Positions 34,148-42,671 of a stretch of 64,000 nt of DNA are shown here, one piece after another. The stretch is from Flavobacteriaceae bacterium. GTDB taxonomy: Bacteria; Bacteroidota; Bacteroidia; Flavobacteriales; Flavobacteriaceae. Position 1 is the first letter of the stretch. Each line of letters starts with the position of its first letter. The notes under the pieces are model-generated. The model was not told the DNA's origin. It did no database searches and saw only the letters and a program-made list of their open reading frames with translations. The stretch covers positions 1 through 64,000 of the forward strand of contig JABXHX010000067.1 in assembly GCA_013373385.1 (NCBI GenBank). Direction: 5' to 3'. A program made the position numbers and the translations under genes.

Positions 34148-34960
34148 TTAAGCAAATTTACGTTCTACAATCTCCATAAAACGTTCTTCATATTCTTCTT
34201 TAGTTGCCCAATTATACTCAGGTTTTACCATTTTAGCGATAAACTTCTTTGCTTCTTTTAATGTTTTCGTGGTGTTTAATTGAGAAATCACTCTATTAAA
34301 ATCTTCTTGATTACCTTCAAACAGGTGTTTTACAAAAGCAATTCTGTCATTCAATCCAATTTGAATATGTTGTTGAAATTGGTCGTTTACCGATTTTTTT
34401 TCTTCTACTTTTTCAAACAAGTCGGCAGCAATTTCTACAGAAATAGTATCATCTAACTCTTCTTCTAGAGTTATTTGGTGTATTCCTGCAACATCTTTCA
34501 CATCATTTTTTTCTTGATTATTGGCAGAAAATAACGTTTGCTCTAACTCGTCAAATGGTTGTTCTACAATCTCATTAACCGCTACTTTTTTTGTTTCTTC
34601 AACTTCGGTGACTATTTTTTCTTCTACAGTTTCTGCAATTTTGAGTTCAACAGTTGTATCGGGCTTTTCTTCATCTCCCATCTCTTTAACAATCTTCTGC
34701 ACTTTAGCCGTAATAGACTCAACCTCTGTAGTATCATCTGATACAAAATCTAAGGTGTTTTCTATTTTTTCTAAGAGTTCTTCTTTGGTCTGTGTGGCAT
34801 TTGGCGTTGTATTTATATACTCTTCTACATAAGCCAACAACGCAAGTTTTTCATACACTTCATAGGCTTTTTCTTTTAGCAAAAAAACATCTTCTTTATT
34901 TTTTATCTGCAAAATACTGTGTGCTAAGCTAGTTAAGTCGGCTGCTAATTTTTTGTGCAT
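34148..34960 (-). CDS. Conserved acidic-linker protein, unknown function
   Basis: 270 residues without signal peptide. The N-terminal ~65 residues are helical (LTSLAHSILQIKNKEDVFLLKEKAYEVYEKLALL). A long acidic low-complexity linker follows (many E, V, T, residues ~70-180). The C-terminal ~80 residues form a compact helical domain (QIGLNDRIAFVKHLFEGNQEDFNRVISQLNTTKTLKEAKKFIAKM...EERFMEIVERKF) that I believe is widely conserved in Bacteroidota. Cytoplasmic; role unknown. Divergent from tdk. Confidence 0.7.
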   Translation of the reverse strand: MHKKLAADLTSLAHSILQIKNKEDVFLLKEKAYEVYEKLALLAYVEEYINTTPNATQTKEELLEKIENTLDFVSDDTTEVESITAKVQKIVKEMGDEEKPDTTVELKIAETVEEKIVTEVEETKKVAVNEIVEQPFDELEQTLFSANNQEKNDVKDVAGIHQITLEEELDDTISVEIAADLFEKVEEKKSVNDQFQQHIQIGLNDRIAFVKHLFEGNQEDFNRVISQLNTTKTLKEAKKFIAKMVKPEYNWATKEEYEERFMEIVERKFA

Positions 34961-35062
34961 AAGTTGATAAATTAATTGACGCTAAGCATCATTTTTTTAA
35001 TATTTTTGTAAGACTTGAGGTAAAATATACTAGTAATCATATCTCAAGGATAAAATTACAAA

Positions 35063-35689
35063 ATGTTTCTCGAAAATACGGTAAATCATATAGAACAATT
35101 TGGTTGGATTGAGGTAATTTGTGGCTCTATGTTTTCTGGTAAAACAGAAGAATTGATTCGTAGATTAAAACGAGCACAGTTTGCAAAGCAACGTGTAGAG
35201 ATTTTTAAACCTGCTATAGACACAAGATACCATGAAGAAGAAGTGGTTTCTCATAACGATAATCGCATACGTTCCACACCGGTACCTGCATCGGCAAATA
35301 TTCGTTTACTCGCAAATGATGTAGATGTAATTGGTATTGATGAAGCACAGTTTTTTGATGATGAAATTGTGGCGGTTTGTAATGATTTAGCAAATAGGGG
35401 TATTAGAGTAATTGTTGCTGGACTTGATATGGATTTTAAAGGAAAGCCTTTTGGACCCATGCCAGCATTGATGGCCACAGCAGAATACGTGACCAAAGTA
35501 CACGCCGTATGTACACACACTGGTAATCTAGCACATTATAGCTTTAGAAAAGCTCAAAATGACGAATTGGTGTTATTGGGAGAAGTTGAAGAATACGAAC
35601 CCTTGAGTAGAGCTGCTTACTACAAGGCATTGCAGTTACAACAAGAAAAAATATTGACTGCAAATACTTCTGAAAAAAAATCAGAATAA
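35063..35689 (+). CDS. tdk: Thymidine kinase (type II)
   Basis: 208 residues. The P-loop [17 protein letters not shown] is at residues 21-37, the DEAQFF segment holds the catalytic Glu region, and the substrate lasso [18 protein letters not shown] is present. It phosphorylates thymidine to dTMP for salvage. In zinc-bearing relatives the lasso and a later loop contribute four cysteines; here only one remains (AVCTHTG, then [10 protein letters not shown]), so the structural zinc is probably absent. The gene is followed 3 bp later by alr. Confidence 0.95.
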   Translation: MFLENTVNHIEQFGWIEVICGSMFSGKTEELIRRLKRAQFAKQRVEIFKPAIDTRYHEEEVVSHNDNRIRSTPVPASANIRLLANDVDVIGIDEAQFFDDEIVAVCNDLANRGIRVIVAGLDMDFKGKPFGPMPALMATAEYVTKVHAVCTHTGNLAHYSFRKAQNDELVLLGEVEEYEPLSRAAYYKALQLQQEKILTANTSEKKSE

Positions 35690-35692
35690 ACT

Positions 35693-36793
35693 ATGAACAA
35701 TCATGTTACGGTATTAGAAATTGACGGAAATGCTTTACTACACAACCTGCAATATTTTAAGAAAAAACTAAACGCTACCACTAAAGTTTTAGTGGTTGTA
35801 AAATCTTTTGGTTATGGTAGTAATGCTGTACAAGTTGCCAAATTTTTAGAAAAAGAAGTGGCTTATTTTGCCGTTGCTTATACAGATGAAGGGATTGCTT
35901 TGCGTAAAGCCGGAATTGAAACTCCGATTTTGGTACTGCATCCTCAAGTACAAAATTTAGAGCTACTTGTAGCGTATCAATTAGAACCTAACCTATACAA
36001 TTTCTCTATATTTAATGCCTTCTTAAAATTAGCTGACGAAAAATTATTGCTAAATTATCCTATCCATATAAAATTTAATACAGGTTTAAATAGAATTGGT
36101 TTTTGGCATACAGATGTACCCAAAATCTTATCAGAAATTATCAAAAATAATCATATAAAAATAGCCTCTCTCTTTTCTCATTTAGCTGCTAGTGACGATG
36201 TTTCTGAAGAAGAATTCACAACAAATCAAATCAATAATTTTGCGTATATCGTTAAACAGTTTTACGAACATTTAGCCTACAAACCAATTGTACACATACT
36301 CAACACATCTGGAATTATCAATTATGCAAAAGCACAATTTGACATGGTGCGTTTAGGTATTGGTTTGTATGGTTTTGGAAATGATATTGAAGAAACCAAA
36401 CAACTTAAAAATGTTTTCAATTTAACATCTATCATTTCACAAATTCATTTGATTGAACCAGGAGAAACGGTTGGATACAATAGAGCTTTCACTGCTAACA
36501 AACCTATGAAAACCGCTACAATTCCTGTTGGTCATGCAGATGGCATATCGAGAAAACTTGGGAACCAACAATACTCAGTACTAGTACACAATCAGTCTGC
36601 AAAAATTATCGGAAATGTATGTATGGATATGATTATGATTGACATTACCGATATTGATTGCAAAGAAGGAGACAAAGTAACACTGTTTAACTCTCAAGAA
36701 ATGATTTTAAACATGGCAGAAGTTTCAGAAACTATTTCTTACGAAATTTTAACAGCTATTTCTCAGCGCGTAAAAAGATTGTTAAAGTGCTAA
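35693..36793 (+). CDS. alr: Alanine racemase
   Basis: 366 residues. The N-terminal TIM barrel carries PLP lysine Lys37 in VLVVVKSFGYGSNAVQVA (AYGHG of most relatives is replaced by GYGSN). The C-terminal domain shows the catalytic Tyr region ETVGYNRAFTANKPMKTATIPVGHADGISRKLG and NVCMDMIMIDITD. It makes D-alanine for peptidoglycan. It is 3 bp after tdk, so co-transcribed. Confidence 0.93.
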   Translation: MNNHVTVLEIDGNALLHNLQYFKKKLNATTKVLVVVKSFGYGSNAVQVAKFLEKEVAYFAVAYTDEGIALRKAGIETPILVLHPQVQNLELLVAYQLEPNLYNFSIFNAFLKLADEKLLLNYPIHIKFNTGLNRIGFWHTDVPKILSEIIKNNHIKIASLFSHLAASDDVSEEEFTTNQINNFAYIVKQFYEHLAYKPIVHILNTSGIINYAKAQFDMVRLGIGLYGFGNDIEETKQLKNVFNLTSIISQIHLIEPGETVGYNRAFTANKPMKTATIPVGHADGISRKLGNQQYSVLVHNQSAKIIGNVCMDMIMIDITDIDCKEGDKVTLFNSQEMILNMAEVSETISYEILTAISQRVKRLLKC

Positions 36794-36840
36794 GTTTTTT
36801 TTAAATTGTCAACCTATTAACTATAAAAACTAAGTACATT

Positions 36841-37251
36841 ATGGGAATGCTAAAAGAATTTAAAGAGTTTGCCATGAAAGGCAACTTGGTAGACATTGCA
36901 GTTGGTTTTGTAATGGGTGCTGCCTTTAAACAAGTAGTGACTTCTTTTACAGGTGGAATTGTTTCTCCTTTAGTCGGATTAATTTTTAAATCAGATTTTA
37001 GAGATTTAAAATTTGTACTAAAAGAAGGTGTAGAAGAAGGTGGTAAAGTAACAGGAGAAGTTGCTGTACTCTACGGAGACTTCTTAACCAATGTAATTGA
37101 TTTTATTATTGTAGCATTTGTAATGTTTATGATCATCAAAGGAATCAATGCCATGAAAAAGAAAGAAGAACCAGCACCGACACCAGCTCCAAAAGGACCA
37201 AGTCAAGAAGAATTATTGGCAGAAATAAGAGACCTATTAGCCAAAAAATAA
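36841..37251 (+). CDS. mscL: Large-conductance mechanosensitive channel
   Basis: 136 residues, the MscL length, with two transmembrane helices. The first contains VDIAVGFVMGAAFKQVVTSFTGGIVSPLVGLI and the second DFIIVAFVMFMIIKGINAMKKK. A proline-rich segment and C-terminal helix (SQEELLAEIRDLLAKK) close the protein. It opens under osmotic downshock to release solutes. It is 47 bp after alr, with a strong terminator behind. Confidence 0.97.
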   Translation: MGMLKEFKEFAMKGNLVDIAVGFVMGAAFKQVVTSFTGGIVSPLVGLIFKSDFRDLKFVLKEGVEEGGKVTGEVAVLYGDFLTNVIDFIIVAFVMFMIIKGINAMKKKEEPAPTPAPKGPSQEELLAEIRDLLAKK

Positions 37252-37270
37252 AGCTTATTTTTTAAATTTA

Positions 37271-37310
37271 ACAAAGGCAGTGATTGTACAATCACTGCCT
37301 TTGTGTTTTT
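37271..37310 (+). terminator. Strong intrinsic terminator (34-nt perfect palindrome)
   Basis: 37271-37287 is exactly repeated in reverse complement at 37288-37304, followed by GTTTTT. It closes the tdk-alr-mscL unit. Confidence 0.92.
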
Positions 37311-37358
37311 ATTTAATTATTTTCCTAAATTGAGAACATAAAAATAATTTTAAAGAAG

Positions 37359-37385
37359 TGTCTCGTTTACATTTTCACAAACGTC
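37359..37385 (+). promoter_or_regulatory. Possible ECF42-type promoter (TGTCTC-N17-CGTC)
   Basis: TGTCTC (37359-37364), 17 bp, CGTC (37382-37385), 30 bp before the YCII gene start. As I recall, ECF42 sigma factors recognise a TGTCGA -35 box and a CG(A/T)C -10 box; four of six and four of four positions fit. Confidence 0.45.
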
Positions 37386-37415
37386 TTAGTACTGAATAAC
37401 TTAAAAACTATAATT

Positions 37416-37763
37416 ATGAAAAATTTTATGATGATTTTTATCGGCAAAGAGTATACCGACTTAGGGCTTTCTCAAGAAGAAATACAAGCAAGAATGGAAA
37501 AATGGTTTGCTTGGGGCAATAAGATGGAGCAAGCAGAAATCTTAAGAGGAGGAGAAGCATTAACACCACAAATAAGACGTATCTCTGGTCAAAATAGAAC
37601 TGCTACAGATTTAACATCTGCCGACGTAAAAGAAATTATTGGTGGTTTTTACTTAATTGAAGCAAAAGATTTTGATACTGTACAAGAAATTGCACAAGAT
37701 TTTCCTGACTATGACCTAGGAAATACTGTAGAGATTCGTGAAATTATGGTATTTGATCATTAA
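37416..37763 (+). CDS. YCII/DGPF-domain protein
   Basis: 115 residues of the YciI-like (DGPF) fold: MMIFIGKEYTDLGLSQEEIQARMEKWFAWGNKM and the C-terminal ADVKEIIGGFYLIEAKDFDTVQEIAQDFPDYDLGNTVEIREIM. Such proteins are encoded beside ECF42-type sigma factors and may have a sensory or enzyme role that is not settled. The stop overlaps the sigma-factor start by one base (TAATG). Confidence 0.9.
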   Translation: MKNFMMIFIGKEYTDLGLSQEEIQARMEKWFAWGNKMEQAEILRGGEALTPQIRRISGQNRTATDLTSADVKEIIGGFYLIEAKDFDTVQEIAQDFPDYDLGNTVEIREIMVFDH

Positions 37764-39010
37764 TGAAAACACAAATCATAGACCATCTTTTTCGCCATCA
37801 CAGCGGAAAGATGGTTTCTGTTTTAACGCGAATTTTTGGATTCTCTAATTTAGAGATAATTGAAGATGCCGTACAAGACACTTTTATAAAAGCCAGTATA
37901 AAATGGCGTACACAATTACCAGACAATCCTGAAGCATGGCTAACTCAAGCCGCTAAAAATAGAGTTTTAGATATTTTTAGAAGGATACAAACTGAGAAAA
38001 AACACGCTCCAGAAATTAAAAATGGAATTGAAACCATTGCTATTAATGAGCTTTTCTTAGATTCAGAAATTGAAGATGCACAGCTAAGAATGATTTTTAC
38101 TGCTTGCCATCCAAAACTAAATCCAAAAGATAGAATAGCTTTTGCTCTAAAAACTATTTCTGGGTTTAGTACTAAAGAAATTGCTTCTGCACTATTAACA
38201 AAAGAAACTACAATTAGAAAAAGAATTGTAAGGGCAAGAAAAACGATTCATAATTTAAATATTGAATTTAAAATTCCGCAGGGAAATGAATTGCCTCTTC
38301 GCATTGAGAATGTATTAGAAGTATTGTATTTAATTTTTAACGAAGGTTTTCACTCTAACAAGAAAGAAATTTTAGTTAGAAAAGAATTGTGTGGTGAAGC
38401 CATACGTTTATGCAAATCTTTATTGAAAAATAAGCATACAAACATATCAGCAAGCTATGCCTTATTTGCTTTAATGTGTTTTCATGCTGCTAGATTAGAT
38501 GCTAAAATAACAACAGAAAATGAAGTATTAGATTTAAAAACACAAGACAGAAATTTATGGTCGTATCCGTTAATTCAGTTGGGAAACGCAATGATGAACA
38601 AGGCTGTAGAAAATAATGAATTTTCTTCTTACCACTACGAAGCTGCCATTATTGCAGAACATATCAAAGCGCCAAATTTTGAACAAACCAATTGGCATAA
38701 AATCTTGGAATGGTACCAATGCTTGTATAAATTACAACCATTACCATCTCACTTGCTCTCTATGGCTGTAGTTTGCTTACAAAGCAAAAATCACCTAAAA
38801 GCAAATTATTATTTTGAGCAAATAAATCCAAACGACTTGGAACAACGTTCCTATTTGTTTTACGGTGCAAAAGCTAATTACTTTTTAGCAATAAACAACA
38901 AAACCGAAGCACTAAACAATATCAATATTGCACTAGAAAAAGTCACTAATTCACTAGAAAAAAAGTTTCTTGAGAAGAAGAAATTGGAAATGATTAGTTC
39001 ATCCCTTTAG
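37763..39010 (+). CDS. ECF42-type RNA polymerase sigma factor with C-terminal TPR-like extension
   Basis: 415 residues. Sigma region 2 (LTRIFGFSNLEIIEDAVQDTFIKASIKW...NPEAWLTQAAKNRVLDIFRR) and region 4 (IAFALKTISGFSTKEIASALLTKETTIRKRIVRARKTI) are clear. A ~200-residue C-terminal extension follows (EVLYLIFNEGFHSN... then helical repeats), as in the DUF6596/ECF42 group, which has no classical anti-sigma factor. Coupled to the YCII gene. The last 17 bp overlap the convergent MOSC gene. Confidence 0.9.
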   Translation: MKTQIIDHLFRHHSGKMVSVLTRIFGFSNLEIIEDAVQDTFIKASIKWRTQLPDNPEAWLTQAAKNRVLDIFRRIQTEKKHAPEIKNGIETIAINELFLDSEIEDAQLRMIFTACHPKLNPKDRIAFALKTISGFSTKEIASALLTKETTIRKRIVRARKTIHNLNIEFKIPQGNELPLRIENVLEVLYLIFNEGFHSNKKEILVRKELCGEAIRLCKSLLKNKHTNISASYALFALMCFHAARLDAKITTENEVLDLKTQDRNLWSYPLIQLGNAMMNKAVENNEFSSYHYEAAIIAEHIKAPNFEQTNWHKILEWYQCLYKLQPLPSHLLSMAVVCLQSKNHLKANYYFEQINPNDLEQRSYLFYGAKANYFLAINNKTEALNNINIALEKVTNSLEKKFLEKKKLEMISSSL

Positions 39011-39554
39011 CAATTCTTTTTGTAACATATAACTCAGCAATGGTTGAATTATCTGGACAAGACTTTATTTGCTCAAATGTATCACCAACTTTTACAAATC
39101 CTGTTTGCAGCACTTTAAAATACACACCACACATGGTCGTGTTCCAAAACTGTTTTACAATCTTCATATCGTTAAAGCGAATGCCTAATTTCATACAAGG
39201 ATTTCTTTGTACGCTTACTTCTAAAATTGCATCTCCAACTTTAAATGTGTCTCCTTGATGCAATGTAGTTTCATCTAAATCATCTATGGTAAGGTTTTCA
39301 CCAAACATACCGTTTTTCCAATCTAATGCTGGATACAATGATTTAAAATAGTCGTAATGTTTTAAAGAATATCCATAAACCGCTTGTAAAACTCCGCCAT
39401 GGTGTACCCTATTACAAATAGTATCTTCTCTTACACTTTCTGTATCTAAAAAAATAGGTTCTTGAACTGCATATTTAAAAATCCCAGTGGTTACTACTTT
39501 TCCTTTCCAATTGATTTCTTTACGCGCTCCTATATTGGTTGATATTATTTTCAT
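38994..39554 (-). CDS. MOSC-domain protein (YiiM-like)
   Basis: The start at 39554 (MKIISTNIGARKEINWKGKVVTTGIFK) fits the family; the upstream frame runs into a repeat element. 186 residues. Seen are DTVCNRVHHGGVLQAVYGYSLKHYDYF-type segment (DTICNRVHHGG), FGENLTIDD and EVSVQRNPCMKLGIRF with the conserved Cys of MOSC domains, which transfer sulfur or handle molybdenum cofactor and hydroxylated bases. Convergent 17-bp overlap with the sigma gene. Confidence 0.88.
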   Translation of the reverse strand: MKIISTNIGARKEINWKGKVVTTGIFKYAVQEPIFLDTESVREDTICNRVHHGGVLQAVYGYSLKHYDYFKSLYPALDWKNGMFGENLTIDDLDETTLHQGDTFKVGDAILEVSVQRNPCMKLGIRFNDMKIVKQFWNTTMCGVYFKVLQTGFVKVGDTFEQIKSCPDNSTIAELYVTKRIAKGMN

Positions 39555-39575
39555 TGGCTTTCTTTTATTTTTTAT

Positions 39576-39665
39576 CACTTCGAGTGATTGCGAAAAAATC
39601 ATATCGAGAAGTCTTTCTTTCTCAATATTGTTACAAACAGAGTTCCTTCGACTTTACTCAAGAGG
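39576..39665. repeat. REP-like intergenic palindromic element
   Basis: Intergenic DNA with CACTTCGAGTG, then a reverse partner TATCGAGAAGT (39576-39612), and a second CCTTCGACTTTACTCAAGAGG motif (39643-39663). TTCGAG/TCGAGAAG and TTCGACT..CTCAAG elements of this kind recur between genes in many flavobacterial genomes (recalled). They can fold into hairpins behind the GH3-like gene start and the MOSC gene. Confidence 0.5.
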
Positions 39666-39669
39666 ATAT

Positions 39670-41166
39670 TTATTGAATCAAAAAGTCTTGTAATACATCC
39701 GCAATTTTACGATTGTCTGATAACTGCGGAATCTTATTTTGCCCACCGAACTTACCAATCGATTTCATGTACTCGTGAAATCCCCCTTTTTTTACTTTTC
39801 TGATAATTAACGGACGTAATACTTTGCCTGCTATCAAATCTAAATAATAAATATTTTGTGCTTGCATAGAGGCATCTACTTTAGCAGCAAACTCCTCTAA
39901 GTTTTCTGGTTCATTTTCAAACTCAATAAACCACTCGTGAAATGGCAATCCACTTTCTGGATTTACCTGTGGCGCAACTGTAAACTCGCTGATATTTATT
40001 TTAGTTCCTTTAATAGCATCGTTTAAGGCTTTTTCAACTTCTTTACCAATAACATGTTCTCCAAAAGCAGAAATAAAATGCTTGATTCTTCCTGTTACTT
40101 TTATACGATATGGTTTTAACGATGTAAACTCTACGGTATCGCCAATATTATACCCCCAAAGTCCAGCATTGGTGTTTAAAATGATGACATAATTGACACC
40201 TAATTGGACATCTTTAATTGAAATTCTTGTTGGATTCTCTTCAAAAAATTCGGCAGCTGGAATAAATTCGTAAAAAATTCCTGAGTTTAACTGCAACAAC
40301 ATTCCGAGTTCAGTTTGTGAATCTTGGTAAGCAATAAATCCTTCTGATGCAGGGTATAATTCTACATAATCTATCTTTTTACCTATCAAAGCTTCGAACT
40401 TATTTTTATACGGTTCAAAGTTTACACCTCCGTACACAAAGAAGTTAAAGTTTGGAAAAATTTCTGCAATGGGCTTCCCAGTCTTTTCAATCAATTTTTC
40501 AAAATACATTTGCACCCAAGATGGAATACCACTAATCAATGTCATATCTTCATTGATGGTTTCTTCTACAATTGCATCTACCTTTGTGTCCCAGTCTTCA
40601 ATACAATTTGTTTTCCAGCTTGGCAAGCGATTTTTTTGCAAATACGATGGCACAAAATGCGCTACAATTCCACTTAATCTTCCAAGCTGCACACCATTTT
40701 TTTCTTCTAAAACAGGACTTCCCTGCAAAAAAATCATCTTTCCGTTTACAAAGCTGGCATCGTTTTTTTCTGCCATATAAAACAATAAGGCATTTCTAGC
40801 TGCCTTGATATGCGTTGGCATAGAGTCTTTAGTAATGGGAATGTATTTTGCACCAGAAGTTGTCCCAGAAGTTTTGGCAAAATAGATTGGTTTTCCTTTC
40901 CAAAGCACATCTTTTTCTCCAGCTACAACTCTGTCAACATAAGGTTTTAATCCTTCGTAGTCGTTTACTTTAACTCGTTCTTTAAAATCGTTGTAAGTAG
41001 TTATCGATGTAAAATCGTGGTCTTTCCCAAAGGCTGTATTTTTTGCTTTAGAAATTAGTTTTCTAAATACTTTGTCTTGTGTTTTTATCGGATTGTTTGC
41101 CCATTTGTATACTTTCTTTCTGATTTGTTTGGCAAACGGAATTGCAAGCGTAGTTTTTAAACTCAT
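39670..41166 (-). CDS. GH3 (auxin-responsive promoter) family acyl-adenylating enzyme
   Basis: 498 residues of the GH3 family. The ATP-binding motif is YFAKTSGTTSGAKYIPIT, followed by ELYPASEGFIAYQ and the C-terminal RIKVTGRIKHFISAFGEHVIGKEVEKAL hinge. Plant members join acyl acids to amino acids. The substrate of the bacterial ones is unknown; a carboxylic acid activated as the acyl-AMP is expected. It is the last gene of the yicC-gmk-nadD-M23-GH3 cluster; its start overlaps the M23 stop (TAATG). Confidence 0.88.
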   Translation of the reverse strand: MSLKTTLAIPFAKQIRKKVYKWANNPIKTQDKVFRKLISKAKNTAFGKDHDFTSITTYNDFKERVKVNDYEGLKPYVDRVVAGEKDVLWKGKPIYFAKTSGTTSGAKYIPITKDSMPTHIKAARNALLFYMAEKNDASFVNGKMIFLQGSPVLEEKNGVQLGRLSGIVAHFVPSYLQKNRLPSWKTNCIEDWDTKVDAIVEETINEDMTLISGIPSWVQMYFEKLIEKTGKPIAEIFPNFNFFVYGGVNFEPYKNKFEALIGKKIDYVELYPASEGFIAYQDSQTELGMLLQLNSGIFYEFIPAAEFFEENPTRISIKDVQLGVNYVIILNTNAGLWGYNIGDTVEFTSLKPYRIKVTGRIKHFISAFGEHVIGKEVEKALNDAIKGTKINISEFTVAPQVNPESGLPFHEWFIEFENEPENLEEFAAKVDASMQAQNIYYLDLIAGKVLRPLIIRKVKKGGFHEYMKSIGKFGGQNKIPQLSDNRKIADVLQDFLIQ

Positions 41167-42038
41167 TAGTTAAAATCTATATAATTTAAAGGATTTACAG
41201 GATAGCCATTATACCACAACTCAAAGTGCAAATGAGGTCCCGTTGTTAGTTCGCCTGTTGAGCCAACCGTAGCAATAACTTCTCCTGATTTTACAAAATC
41301 GCCTTGTTGTTTTAACAATGCTCCATTGTGTTTGTATACAGAAATAAATCCTGTGCCATGCTCAATAATTAAAACATATCCTGTTTCGGTTGTCCATTCA
41401 GAAAAAATAACCCGACCATCTTCTATAGATTTAACAGGTGTACCTGTTGTTGCAACAATATCTAAGGCAAAATGTTTGTCACTATCACTAAAACTTTGAG
41501 AGATATTTCCTTTTATGGGCGCAAAAAATACCTTATCTATTTTTTTCTCTGCTTTATCAAATAGAGGAAAACGATCTTTACGATCAATTTTTTCCCTAAA
41601 TAAGGAGTCTGATTTTGAAGCGTTTAACTTTTTCTCATCAATAGCTGTTGGTTTAGAGTTGCTTTTTAATGAATCAAAATCCACCTCAGAAATCGGATGT
41701 TCTCCAGATAAAATTGGCACCAAAACTTTGGTATAATTTTCTAGTAATTTAAGTCTGCTTTTTAATGAATCTGTCTCAAATAACAATTTTGAAGCGTCTT
41801 TTTTTAATTGGGTTGATGCATAACCAGGAATGTACTCTCTTATAGGTGTATAAGCAATTAAAATGGTGGTAAGCACAACCAAAATAATAGAAAAAACTCC
41901 GCTAAATACAAAAACATTTAAAATAGTTAGCTTAAAAGACAAACGCTCTTCAAACGTGTCTTCGTTTAAAACCACCAACCTAAATTTATTGGTAATTCTT
42001 TCTTTGAATTTTTTTTTGTTTTTCCGCTTTTTTGCCAA
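41166..42038 (-). CDS. Membrane-anchored M23 (LytM) peptidase
   Basis: No ATG is available. TTG at 42038 (then AKKRKNKKKFKERITNKFRLVVLNEDTFEERLSF) is preferred over TTG at 42062, because a perfect -7 box (TATATTTG, 42067-42060 on this strand) covers the latter. 290 residues: basic cytosolic start, one transmembrane helix (LNVFVFSGVFSIILVVLTTILIAYTP), a coiled region, and the LytM domain with HFALDIVATTGTPV and GPHLHFELWYNGYPVNPLNYI. It may cut or bind peptidoglycan cross-links; the H-x-H and D ligands are present. Confidence 0.87.
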   Translation of the reverse strand: MAKKRKNKKKFKERITNKFRLVVLNEDTFEERLSFKLTILNVFVFSGVFSIILVVLTTILIAYTPIREYIPGYASTQLKKDASKLLFETDSLKSRLKLLENYTKVLVPILSGEHPISEVDFDSLKSNSKPTAIDEKKLNASKSDSLFREKIDRKDRFPLFDKAEKKIDKVFFAPIKGNISQSFSDSDKHFALDIVATTGTPVKSIEDGRVIFSEWTTETGYVLIIEHGTGFISVYKHNGALLKQQGDFVKSGEVIATVGSTGELTTGPHLHFELWYNGYPVNPLNYIDFN

Positions 42039-42059
42039 AATATCTTGTTCTTTGATTAA

Positions 42060-42067
42060 CAAATATA
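42060..42067 (-). promoter_or_regulatory. -7 promoter box TATATTTG
   Basis: Exact TAnnTTTG on the coding strand, about 22 bp before the preferred TTG start of the M23 gene. It supports that start and suggests that M23-GH3 can be transcribed separately from nadD. Confidence 0.5.
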
Positions 42068-42086
42068 CAACGAAAATAAAGTGTTT

Positions 42087-42668
42087 CTATTTTTTATAAA
42101 AATTCATTTCATCAATATATTTCCATACAGCCTTGGGTAATAAGGGCTGCACATTTTTCTGTTCTTTAATTCCCTTGCGGATTTGAGTTGAAGATATTTG
42201 AATGATGGGCGCATCTGTTAAGTGAATTTTTGGATGCTTATTGAACCTTGTTTCTGTGTTTCCTTCAGAAATTCTTGGATACACATAAATATGATGATGC
42301 GCTAAAATTACTTCATAGTTTTTCCATTTATGAAAACTTTTCAAATTGTCCTCGCCCATAATTAAGCTAAAACGATGCTGTGGATATTTCTCTGAAATAT
42401 GAGCTAGTGTATGCACAGTATAATTTGGCTGAGGCAAGTTAAACTCTATGTCTGTAGGTTTAATTTTACTATACTCTTCTGTTGCTCTGTACACCAACTC
42501 AAACCGATGGTTATTGTCTAGCAAGGTACTTTTTTTCTTAAACGGATTGTGAGGTGTAACTACTAGCCAAACTTCGTCTAAATCTGAATGTTCAACCATG
42601 TGATTGGCAATAATTAAATGCCCGACATGAATCGGATTAAAAGTTCCAAAATATAAACCAATATTCAT
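42087..42668 (-). CDS. nadD: Nicotinate-nucleotide adenylyltransferase
   Basis: 193 residues. The nucleotidyl-transfer motif GTFNPIHVGHLIIANH (residues 8-23), VVTPHNPFKK, LIMGEDNLKSFHKWKNYE and the C-terminal ISSTQIRKGI are all present. It makes deamido-NAD from nicotinate mononucleotide and ATP. It starts 3 bp after gmk, in the usual flavobacterial order yicC-gmk-nadD. Confidence 0.95.
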   Translation of the reverse strand: MNIGLYFGTFNPIHVGHLIIANHMVEHSDLDEVWLVVTPHNPFKKKSTLLDNNHRFELVYRATEEYSKIKPTDIEFNLPQPNYTVHTLAHISEKYPQHRFSLIMGEDNLKSFHKWKNYEVILAHHHIYVYPRISEGNTETRFNKHPKIHLTDAPIIQISSTQIRKGIKEQKNVQPLLPKAVWKYIDEMNFYKK

Positions 42669-42671
42669 TTT

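Noticed and set aside
34521-34832. Ser/Thr-rich open frame opposite the acidic-linker gene
   Set aside because: Its composition is the mirror of the acidic low-complexity linker; a shadow frame.
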